A stretch of DNA of 64,000 bases from Streptomyces sp. CB00455 (lineage in GTDB: Bacteria; Actinomycetota; Actinomycetes; Streptomycetales; Streptomycetaceae). The stretch covers positions 992,001 through 1,056,000 of the forward strand of contig NZ_LIVQ01000002.1 of assembly GCF_001905445.1 (NCBI RefSeq), written 5' to 3'. Each line of letters begins with the position of its first letter. Within the stretch, counting starts at the first letter, position 1. The notes beneath the pieces are model-generated. The model did no database searches. It saw only the letters and a list, made by a program, of their open reading frames with translations, and had not been told where the DNA came from. This document shows positions 27,948 through 35,019 of this stretch, in pieces. The translations under genes were made by a program, and so were the position numbers.

Positions 27948-29231
27948 TCAAGCTCGGGGTGCCACCTTCGAGAGGCCGTTGATGATGCGGTCCATCGCGT
28001 CGCCGCCCGTCGGGTCGGTCAGGTTGGCCAGCATCTTGAGCGTGAACCGCATCAGCACCGGGTGGGACAGGCCGCGCTGCGCGGCGATCTTCATGACCTT
28101 GGGGTTGCCGATCAGTTTCACGAAGGCGCGGCCCAGCGTGTAGTAGCCGCCGTACGTCTCCTTGAGCACCTTCGGGTAGTTGTGCAGGGCCAGCTCGCGC
28201 TGGGCCGGGGTCGCCCGGGCGTGCGCCTGCACGATGACGTCGGCCGCGATCCGGCCCGACTCCATGGCGTAGGCGATGCCTTCGCCGTTGAAGGGGTTCA
28301 CCAGGCCGCCCGCGTCACCGACGAGCAGCAGGCCCTTGGTGTAGTGCGGCTGCCGGTTGAAGGCCATCGGCAGGGCCGCGCCGCGGATCGGCTGCGTCAT
28401 GTTCTCGGGGGTGTAGCCCCAGTCCTCCGGCATGGAGGCGCACCACGCCTTGAGCACCTCGCGCCAGTCCAGCTCCTTGAAGGCGGAGGAGGAGTTGAGG
28501 ATGCCGAGACCGACGTTGGAGGTGCCGTCGCCCATGCCGAAGATCCAGCCGTAGCCGGGCAGCAGCCGGTCCTGCGGGCCTCGCCGGTCCCACAGCTCCA
28601 GCCAGGACTCCAGGTAGTCGTCGTCGTGGCGGGGCGAGGTGAAGTAGGTGCGCACCGCGACGCCCATCGGACGGTCCTCGCGCCGGTGCAGGCCCATCGC
28701 CAGGGAGAGCCGGGAGGAGTTGCCGTCGGCCGCGACGACCAGCGGGGCGCTGAAGGTGACCGGCGTCTTCTCCTCGCCCAGCTTGGCCTGCACGCCGGTG
28801 ATGTGGCCCGTGCGCGGGTCGCGGACGGGTTCGCCCACGGTGCACCGCTCGTAGAGGCGGGCGCCGGCCTTCTGTGCCTGGCGGGCCAGGGTCTCGTCGA
28901 AGTCGTCGCGCTTGCGGACGAGTCCGTAGTCCGGGTAGGAGGCGAGTTCCGGCCAGTCCAGCTGGAGCCGCTGGCCGCCACCGATGATGCGCAGGCCCTT
29001 GTTGCGGAGCCAGCCGGCCTCTTCGGAGATGTCGATACCCATGGCCACCAGCTGTTTGGTGGCGCGGGGGGTCAGGCCGTCACCGCAGACCTTCTCGCGC
29101 GGGAACGCCGTCTTCTCCAGCAGCAGGACGTCCAGTCCGGCCTTGGCGAGGTAGTACGCGGTGGTGGACCCGGCGGGCCCGGCCCCGACGACGATCACGT
29201 CCGCGGAGTGTTCGGAGAGGGGCTCGGTCAC
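27948..29231 (-). CDS. menJ: FAD-dependent geranylgeranyl reductase-family protein, probable menaquinone side-chain reductase
   Basis: A 427-residue flavoprotein. The FAD Rossmann motif VVGAGPAGS begins at residue 14, and VCGDGLTPRATKQL matches the family's second conserved segment; LLVGDAGGLVNPFNGEGIAYAMESGR is represented by the GDAGG flavin-phosphate motif. The family reduces polyprenyl double bonds. In mycobacteria the homologue MenJ saturates one isoprene of menaquinone and sits beside menG and a polyprenyl synthase; here menG and mqn genes are a few kilobases away. The assignment to menaquinone is inference from family and context. The symbol is tentative. Confidence 0.75.
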   Translation of the reverse strand: MTEPLSEHSADVIVVGAGPAGSTTAYYLAKAGLDVLLLEKTAFPREKVCGDGLTPRATKQLVAMGIDISEEAGWLRNKGLRIIGGGQRLQLDWPELASYPDYGLVRKRDDFDETLARQAQKAGARLYERCTVGEPVRDPRTGHITGVQAKLGEEKTPVTFSAPLVVAADGNSSRLSLAMGLHRREDRPMGVAVRTYFTSPRHDDDYLESWLELWDRRGPQDRLLPGYGWIFGMGDGTSNVGLGILNSSSAFKELDWREVLKAWCASMPEDWGYTPENMTQPIRGAALPMAFNRQPHYTKGLLLVGDAGGLVNPFNGEGIAYAMESGRIAADVIVQAHARATPAQRELALHNYPKVLKETYGGYYTLGRAFVKLIGNPKVMKIAAQRGLSHPVLMRFTLKMLANLTDPTGGDAMDRIINGLSKVAPRA

Positions 29232-29259
29232 TGCGGGGTCTCCCGAAGGCTCGATATAG

Positions 29260-29275
29260 GGTGCCAGGCGGCACC
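29260..29275. promoter_or_regulatory. Inverted repeat in the menJ/GNAT divergent region
   Basis: GGTGCC-AGGC-GGCACC, 29 bases upstream of the menJ-like start. It could be an operator or an mRNA hairpin. Confidence 0.3.
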
Positions 29276-29327
29276 GGACGTGTGCAGTCTATGCAGCGAG
29301 AGAGATCGCGATCCGAAGGGCTGCCCG

Positions 29328-29858
29328 ATGACCACCTCGCCGACCCGGCCGCTTCCCGCCGTACAGCTCCGCGTGCCCACCGACGAGGACGCCCACACCT
29401 GGCACCGCGTCTTCCACGACCCCGACGTCATGGAGTTCCTCGGCGGTCCCGCCGAACTGTCGCTCTACGAGGAGTTCACCGCGCGCCAGCGCATGCACGA
29501 CGCCCAGCTCGGCTACTGCCTGTGGACCCTGCTGGACGAGGAGGGCGCGGTGATCGGCTTCACCGGCGCCCAGCCCTGGCCCCGGGACAAGGACTGGGGG
29601 CCGGTCGGGGAGATCGAGATCGGCTGGCGGCTGGCCCGCTCCGCGTGGGGCCGGGGGTACGCCTACGCCGCCGCGCTGGCGACGCTGGAGAGGGTCCGGG
29701 AGGCCGGTGTCCCGCACGTCGTCGCGATGATCGACGACGCCAACGTCCGTTCCATAGCGGTGGCCGAGCGGCTCGGCATGACCCTGGCGGAACGCTTCCT
29801 CCTGCCGAACGGGGTCCGTCACGGCCGCCGCTACTCGCTGACGCTGGGGCCTGCCTGA
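29328..29858 (+). CDS. GNAT-family N-acetyltransferase
   Basis: A 176-residue acetyltransferase of the RimJ/RimL-like branch. The pattern VPTDEDAHTWHRVFHDPDVMEF opens as in that branch in two halves, IEIGWRLARSAWGRGYA holds the acetyl-CoA pyrophosphate loop (WGRGYA), and VRSIAVAERLGM is the usual final helix. The ATG at 29328 follows GAAGGG. The acceptor, which may be an amino acid, antibiotic or ribosomal protein, cannot be predicted. Confidence 0.85.
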   Translation: MTTSPTRPLPAVQLRVPTDEDAHTWHRVFHDPDVMEFLGGPAELSLYEEFTARQRMHDAQLGYCLWTLLDEEGAVIGFTGAQPWPRDKDWGPVGEIEIGWRLARSAWGRGYAYAAALATLERVREAGVPHVVAMIDDANVRSIAVAERLGMTLAERFLLPNGVRHGRRYSLTLGPA

Positions 29859-29861
29859 CGG

Positions 29862-29892
29862 GCCGGGCCGGGCCAAGGGCGCGGCCCGGCCG
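29862..29892. terminator. Bidirectional terminator between GNAT and glsA
   Basis: GGCCGGGCCG and CGGCCCGGCC pair around an 11-base loop in the 40 bases between convergent genes. Confidence 0.6.
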
Positions 29893-29898
29893 GCCGCG

Positions 29899-30855
29899 TC
29901 AGAAGACCGACAAGCCCGTCAGGGTCGTGAAGCGGTCCAGGGCCGCCACACCCGCGACGGAGTTGCCCTGGCGGTCCAGGCCCGGACTCCACACCGCGAT
30001 GGTGCACCTGCCCGGGACGACGGCGACGATCCCGCCGCCCACCCCGCTCTTGCCGGGCAGCCCGACCCGGTAGGCGAACTCGCCCGCCGCGTCGTACGTT
30101 CCGCACGTCAGCATCACCGCGTTGATCTGCTTGGCCTCGCTGCGCGTCAGCAGCCGCGAGCCGTCCGCCCGCAGCCCGTGCCGGGCCAGGAAGCGCCCGG
30201 CGCGGGCCAGGTCGGCGCAGCTCATTTCGATGGAGCACTGCCAGAAGTAGTGGTCCAGGAGCGTCGGCACCGGGTTGTCGATGTTGCCGTACGCGGCCAT
30301 GAAGTGGGCGAGGGCGGCGTTGCGGTCGCCGTGCTCCTGCTCGGAGGCCGCGACGCCGGCGTCGAAGCCGATGTCCGGATTGCCGCTCTCCTCCCGCATG
30401 AAGCGGAGCAGTTCGCTGCTCGCGTCACCGGTCAGCGTCTGGAGCCGGTCGGTGACGACCAGGGCGCCCGCGTTGATGAACGGATTGCGCGGGATGCCGT
30501 TCTCGTACTCCAGCTGCACGAGCGAGTTGAAGGGGTTGCCGGAGGGCTCGCGGCCCACCCGGTCCCACAGGGCGTCGCCGCCCTCGGCCAGGGCGAGGGC
30601 GAGCGCGAAGACCTTGGTGATGGACTGGGTGGAGAAGGGGACCTGCCAGTCCCCGGTCCCGTAGACGTTGCCGTCGAGGTCGGCGATCGCCATGGCGAAC
30701 CTGTTCGGGTCCACCGAGGCGAGCGCCGGGATGTACTCGGCCGGGGTGCCGCTGCCCACCAGCGGCACCAGGTCGGCCGCGATCTGGCGGAGCAGGGCGG
30801 CGTAGTCGAAGGGGGCCTCCTCGAAGGGCACGTCGCCGAAGGGAGCGGTGTCCAC
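29899..30855 (-). CDS. glsA: Glutaminase
   Basis: A 318-residue beta-lactamase-fold glutaminase (glutamine to glutamate and ammonia). The catalytic Ser-x-x-Lys is QSITK (Ser 78, Lys 81); NPFINAGA, the conserved Asn/Tyr region around YGNIDNP, and the C-terminal GKSGVGGG loop are all present. Cytoplasmic, of normal length. Its start lies four bases beyond the menG stop, so menG and glsA are probably co-transcribed, an unexpected pairing with no obvious metabolic logic. Confidence 0.93.
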   Translation of the reverse strand: MDTAPFGDVPFEEAPFDYAALLRQIAADLVPLVGSGTPAEYIPALASVDPNRFAMAIADLDGNVYGTGDWQVPFSTQSITKVFALALALAEGGDALWDRVGREPSGNPFNSLVQLEYENGIPRNPFINAGALVVTDRLQTLTGDASSELLRFMREESGNPDIGFDAGVAASEQEHGDRNAALAHFMAAYGNIDNPVPTLLDHYFWQCSIEMSCADLARAGRFLARHGLRADGSRLLTRSEAKQINAVMLTCGTYDAAGEFAYRVGLPGKSGVGGGIVAVVPGRCTIAVWSPGLDRQGNSVAGVAALDRFTTLTGLSVF

Positions 30856-30859
30856 CGCG

Positions 30860-31552
30860 TCAGGCCTTGGTGCCCCGGTGCAGCGCCACGATGCCGCCGC
30901 TCAGGTTCCGCCAGGCGACCTTGGCCCAGCCGGCCTTCTGCAGCAGGACGGCCAGCGCCGGCTGGTCGGGCCATTCGCGAATGGATTCGGCGAGGTACAC
31001 GTACGCGTCGGGGTTGGACGACACCGCGCGCGCGACCGGGGGCAGGGCGCGCATCAGGTACTCGGTGTAGACGGTCCGCAAGGGGGCCCAGGTGGGCTGT
31101 GAGAACTCGCAGATGACGACCTGCCCGCCCGGCTTGGTCACCCGGTACAGCTCGCGCAGGGCGGCGTCGGTGTCCTGGACGTTGCGCAGGCCGAAGCTGA
31201 TCGTGACGGTGTCGAAGACGCCGTCCTTGAAGGGCAGCCCGGTCGCGTCGCCGGCGGTCAGCGGCAGCCAGGGGTTGCGCTTCTTGCCCTCGCGGAGCAT
31301 GCCCAGGGAGAAGTCGCAGGGGACGACGTAGGCGCCGGCGGCGGCGAAGGGCAGCGACGAGGTGGCCGTGCCGGCGGCCAGATCGAGGACGCGCTGCCCG
31401 GGGCGCGCGCCGACCGCCTTGGCGACCTCCTTGCGCCACAGCCGGGCCTGGCCGAGGGAGAGGACGTCGTTGGTCAGGTCGTAGTTCGCGGCGACCCCGT
31501 CGAACATGGAGGCGACTTCGTGCGGCTGCTTGTCCAGGGAAGCCCTTGTCAC
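30860..31552 (-). CDS. menG: Demethylmenaquinone methyltransferase
   Basis: A 230-residue class I SAM methyltransferase that performs the last step of menaquinone synthesis. [13 protein letters not shown] is the family's opening signature, [10 protein letters not shown] the SAM-binding motif, and [12 protein letters not shown] the UbiE/MenG motif. The GTG at 31550-31552 is used: it follows GAGGGG and the protein then begins [17 protein letters not shown], whereas the longer frame upstream is Pro/Arg-rich non-coding sequence. Confidence 0.94.
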   Translation of the reverse strand: MTRASLDKQPHEVASMFDGVAANYDLTNDVLSLGQARLWRKEVAKAVGARPGQRVLDLAAGTATSSLPFAAAGAYVVPCDFSLGMLREGKKRNPWLPLTAGDATGLPFKDGVFDTVTISFGLRNVQDTDAALRELYRVTKPGGQVVICEFSQPTWAPLRTVYTEYLMRALPPVARAVSSNPDAYVYLAESIREWPDQPALAVLLQKAGWAKVAWRNLSGGIVALHRGTKA

Positions 31553-31791
31553 TGGCGTTCGCCCCTCGGTGTGCGATGCGGATCGGCGGGTACGGCCCCA
31601 TCCTCTCAGGCCGGCCCTCCTGCCCGGGCGCGACCCTGCCGCAGGCGGACAACTGGCCCGAAGGACAGTTACGCACGGGAGCGCCGGGGCGTTGACTGGG
31701 GCCGGTGCGGCCCGGTGACGGTCACCCGCCGGATCACGGCCCGGACCAGCGGCCGGGTCCGAGGCGGCCGCCACGAGCAAAGGGCTTCACG

Positions 31792-32751
31792 ATGCCGGCA
31801 GGCCGCTCCACCGGTCGCCCCCGCCCCCGTCTCAGCCCCCGCGCCGTGCGCCGGGCCGAGCGGCGCAGGCGGCTGCGGCTCACGATCCTGGGCTCCGCGG
31901 CCGCGGTCGCGGTCTCGGCGACCGCGTACGCCGTGGTGCCGAACGGCGGCGCGGCCGCGGTCGCGGAAGGCCGGGCGGCGGCGGCCCGGCCCGGCCCGCA
32001 GGACGGGCAGGGCGCCAAGGGTGCCAAGGGCGCCGGCGGCACCGAGGAGGCGGGCGGCGGCGCGGACGCGCAGGGCGGCAGACGCTCCCCCGCCCCGGTG
32101 AAGTCCCCGGACACGGCCCGGCACCCCGCCCCGGGGGCGCCGTCCCCCTCCACCGGCGCCTCCGCGTCGCCCGCCGCGCCGGTTCCGGCAGCCGGGCCGG
32201 GCACCTTCCGGGCCTCCGGCGCCTCCGGCGAGGCACAGGGCAAGGGAACCGCGCTCCGCTGGCGGATCGAGGTCGAGGAGGGCAGCGGTGTCGACCCGGA
32301 CTCCGCGGCCCGCTCCGTGGAGGCGATCCTCGGGGACCCGCGCGGCTGGACCAGGGACACGGCGTACGGTTTCCGGCTGGCCGCCCCCGGAGAGCCGGTC
32401 GACTTCACGGTGAAGATCGCCACGCCCGCCACCACCGACCGCCTGTGCGAGGTGGTCACGCCCGAGCTGATCGGCGAGACCAACTGCCGGGCCGGTCACA
32501 CCGTCGTGGTGAACCTCAAGCGCTGGCAGGAAGGGTCGCCGCAGTTCAGCGGCCCGGTCGAGGAGTACCGGGCGCTGATCGTCAACCACGAGGTCGGGCA
32601 CGAGCTGGGCCACGACCACGAGACCTGCCCGGGCGCGGGAAAGGCCGCCCCCGCGATGATGCAGCAGATCAAGGGCCTGCTCGGCTGCCAGGCCAATGCC
32701 TGGCCGTTCGACGCGAGCGGAACTTATCTGTCCGGCCCGCACGTCCCTTAA
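31792..32751 (+). CDS. Membrane-anchored DUF3152 protein with zinc-protease motif
   Basis: A 319-residue protein. A basic N-terminus and one hydrophobic helix (about 29-50) anchor it; residues 55-145 form an Ala/Gly/Pro-rich linker; the C-terminal domain is DUF3152, with HEVGHELGHDH starting at residue 266, the HExxHxxGxxH zinc ligand pattern of metzincin-like proteases. Four Cys in the domain (DRLCEV, ETNC, HETC, LGCQ) could form two disulfides outside the cell. The domain therefore looks enzymatically competent; no substrate is known to me. Divergent from menG. Confidence 0.85.
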   Translation: MPAGRSTGRPRPRLSPRAVRRAERRRRLRLTILGSAAAVAVSATAYAVVPNGGAAAVAEGRAAAARPGPQDGQGAKGAKGAGGTEEAGGGADAQGGRRSPAPVKSPDTARHPAPGAPSPSTGASASPAAPVPAAGPGTFRASGASGEAQGKGTALRWRIEVEEGSGVDPDSAARSVEAILGDPRGWTRDTAYGFRLAAPGEPVDFTVKIATPATTDRLCEVVTPELIGETNCRAGHTVVVNLKRWQEGSPQFSGPVEEYRALIVNHEVGHELGHDHETCPGAGKAAPAMMQQIKGLLGCQANAWPFDASGTYLSGPHVP

Positions 32752-32803
32752 CCGGGAGGGCCGGCCAAGGGATGGCCCGGCCGGGGGGCGAGGAGTGGAA
32801 ACC

Positions 32804-33124
32804 GTGCGCGTCGTCAGCTTCAGCGTCCCCGCCTGGTTCCCGTCCTACGACGCCCAGGCGCCGGCGCGGGCGCAGCTGACCGAGCAGGAGTCGGCGGTGT
32901 TCCTGTGCCTGGCCACCGGGGCCTCCAATGCGGAGCTCGCCGCCGAGCTGCAACTCTCCGTCAGCACGGTCAAGTTCCACGTCGGCAACATACGGGCGAA
33001 GCTGGGCGGCATCAGCCGTCTGCAGGCCTGCCTGCTCGCCGCGCTCGCCCGCGAGGCCCCCGGCGCCCGCGCCGGGGTCGGCGCCGGGGTCAGCGCCGGC
33101 GGTGCAGCAGTCGGCCCCCGATGA
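32804..33124 (+). CDS. Small LuxR-type helix-turn-helix regulator
   Basis: A 106-residue protein that is essentially only a LuxR/GerE DNA-binding domain: LTEQESAVFLCLATGASNAE and LQLSVSTVKFHVGNIRAKLG are the scaffold and recognition helices. There is no receiver or sensor domain, only about 30 N-terminal residues and an Ala/Gly-rich tail. The GTG at 32804 is preferred (GAGGAG eight bases before) over the in-frame GTG at 32795. Its last 35 bases overlap the convergent gene at 33090-33728. Targets unknown. Confidence 0.8.
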   Translation: MRVVSFSVPAWFPSYDAQAPARAQLTEQESAVFLCLATGASNAELAAELQLSVSTVKFHVGNIRAKLGGISRLQACLLAALAREAPGARAGVGAGVSAGGAAVGPR

Positions 33125-33728
33125 CGGTGGCCACGCAGTCCGCCGGCGGCTGCGCCGCCGGGTCCTCGGTCGCGAAGACCGCGAAACGGGCCGGCGCGCC
33201 CGGCTCCAGGACCCCGTAGTAGGCCTGTTCGGCCGCTTCCAGCCCGGCGAAGGGGTCCAGGGACGGCGGCTGCGGCGCGCGACCCGCCGGCGGCAGGACG
33301 GTCAGCCCGGAGCGGACCACCGCCGTGCGCACCGCCGGGATGACGAAACGGCCGGTGACCGCCACCACCCCGCGGGCGAGGAGCTTCTGGGTGCCGCGCC
33401 GGGCGCTGTTGCCCCACCGCGACTCGGTCAGCTCCAGGGCGTCGAGCGCGTCCTGCCCGCTGATCGGGCCGGCGCCGAGTTCGGCGGTCTCGGACGGGTC
33501 GTCGGGGTAGTAGGTCCGCTCCAGCAGCACCTCCGCCCCGCGTACCAGCAGCCCCGGGGTGAGAGTCCCCGGCCAGCGGCGGGTACGGGCGTGCGGACTT
33601 GCCGCCGCAAGGGCCTCGTACGGTCCCACGCGGGTGATCCGGTCGCCCTCGACGAGGACCGCGCCCCCGGGCAGGGGCGCGGACCCGGCGCCGGGCACGA
33701 GGAGTTCGGCGGTGTGCAGCGTCAGCAT
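33090..33728 (-). CDS. Imidazolonepropionase-like protein lacking the catalytic barrel
   Basis: A 212-residue protein. The N-terminal 65 residues resemble the beta-sandwich half of an amidohydrolase (LVEGDRITRVGPYEAL, then TLTPGLLV where active enzymes have PGFxDxHxH), and the end (LEPGAPARFAVFATEDP...CVATVIGGRLLHR) resembles the closing half of the same sandwich. The metal-binding HxH and the rest of the TIM barrel are missing, so it should not be an amidohydrolase. It starts 18 bases after mqnC, so it probably belongs to that operon. Function unknown. Confidence 0.75.
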   Translation of the reverse strand: MLTLHTAELLVPGAGSAPLPGGAVLVEGDRITRVGPYEALAAASPHARTRRWPGTLTPGLLVRGAEVLLERTYYPDDPSETAELGAGPISGQDALDALELTESRWGNSARRGTQKLLARGVVAVTGRFVIPAVRTAVVRSGLTVLPPAGRAPQPPSLDPFAGLEAAEQAYYGVLEPGAPARFAVFATEDPAAQPPADCVATVIGGRLLHRRR

Positions 33729-33746
33729 CGGCGGCGGTCCCGGCCG

Positions 33747-34946
33747 TCAGTTCGTCGAGATGAGCTTCAGCTCGGGGTGCGCGGTGCCGCCCTCGATGGC
33801 GGTCGAGGAGATGTGCGAGACGACGCGGTCGTCGACCGGGTCGTTCGCCGGGTCGTCGTGCACCGCCAGGTGCTCGTAGGTCGTCGCGCGCTGCGCCGGG
33901 GTGCGGCCGGCCTTGCGGATCAGGTCGATGATCTCCTGGCGGTTGGAGCGGTGCTTGGCACCGGCCGAGGAGACGACGTTCTCCTCCAGCATGATCGAGC
34001 CGAGGTCGTCCGCACCGTAGTGCAGCGAGAGCTGGCCCGCTTCCTTGCCGACGGTGAGCCAGGAGCCCTGGATGTGGGCGACGTTGTCGAGGAAGAGCCG
34101 CGCGATCGCGATCATCCGCAGGTACTCGAAGATCGTCGCCTGGGTGCGGCCCTTGAGGCGGTTGTTCTCGGGCTGGTAGGTGTACGGGATGAAGGCGCGG
34201 AAGCCGCCCGTGCGGTCCTGCGTGTCCCGGATCATCGCGAGGTGCTCGATGCGCTCGGCGTTGGTCTCGCCGGTGCCCATCAGCATCGTGGAGGTGGACT
34301 CCACGCCCAGCCGGTGCGCGATCTCCATGATCTCCAGCCAGCGCTCGCCGGACTCCTTGAGCGGGGCGATCGCCTTGCGCGGGCGCTCCGGCAGGAGTTC
34401 GGCGCCGGCGCCCGCGAAGGAGTCGAGACCGGCGGCGTGGATGCGCTTGATGGCCTCCTCCGCCGAGACGCCCGAGATGCGGGCCATGTGCTCGACCTCG
34501 GAGGCGCCGAGGGAGTGGATGACCAGCTGCGGGAACGCCTTCTTGATGGCGGAGAAGTGGTGCTCGTAGTACTCGACGCCGTAGTCGGGGTGGTGCCCGC
34601 CCTGGAACATGATCTGCGTACCGCCGAGCTCCACGGTCTCCGCGCAGCGGCGCAGGATGTCGTCGAGGTCGCGAGACCAGCCCTTCTTCGTGTCCTTGGG
34701 GGCCGCGTAGAAGGCGCAGAACTTGCACGCCGTGACGCACACGTTCGTGTAGTTGATGTTCCGCTCGATGATGTACGTGGCGATGTGCTCGGTGCCGGCG
34801 TAGCGGCGGCGGCGCACCGCGTCGGCCGCCTGGCCGAGCGCGTGCAGCGGCGCGTGACGGTAGAGGTCGAGCGCCTCTTCCCGGGTGATCCGGCCCCCCG
34901 CGGCGGCGCGGTCGAGGACTGACTGGAGAGCGGCCTGGTCGGTCAC
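33747..34946 (-). CDS. mqnC: Cyclic dehypoxanthinyl futalosine synthase
   Basis: A 399-residue radical SAM enzyme of the futalosine pathway to menaquinone, cyclising dehypoxanthine futalosine. The cluster motif CVTACKFC is followed by FYAAPKDTKKG; MFQGGHHPDYG, STMLMGTGET and the C-terminal VVSSAGAKHRSN are MqnC signatures. The GTG start follows AAAGGTG. It lies between the kinase gene (73-base gap) and the amidohydrolase-like gene. Confidence 0.96.
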   Translation of the reverse strand: MTDQAALQSVLDRAAAGGRITREEALDLYRHAPLHALGQAADAVRRRRYAGTEHIATYIIERNINYTNVCVTACKFCAFYAAPKDTKKGWSRDLDDILRRCAETVELGGTQIMFQGGHHPDYGVEYYEHHFSAIKKAFPQLVIHSLGASEVEHMARISGVSAEEAIKRIHAAGLDSFAGAGAELLPERPRKAIAPLKESGERWLEIMEIAHRLGVESTSTMLMGTGETNAERIEHLAMIRDTQDRTGGFRAFIPYTYQPENNRLKGRTQATIFEYLRMIAIARLFLDNVAHIQGSWLTVGKEAGQLSLHYGADDLGSIMLEENVVSSAGAKHRSNRQEIIDLIRKAGRTPAQRATTYEHLAVHDDPANDPVDDRVVSHISSTAIEGGTAHPELKLISTN

Positions 34947-35019
34947 CGGTGCGTCACCTTTCGGCGGTGTGTCAAGGTCCGGACCCGATCCAGCCTACGC
35001 CAGCGGTTCCGGCGGCCCT

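Noticed and set aside
33090-33728. Active imidazolonepropionase (histidine degradation)
   Set aside because: The HxH metal motif and most of the barrel are missing and no hut genes are near.
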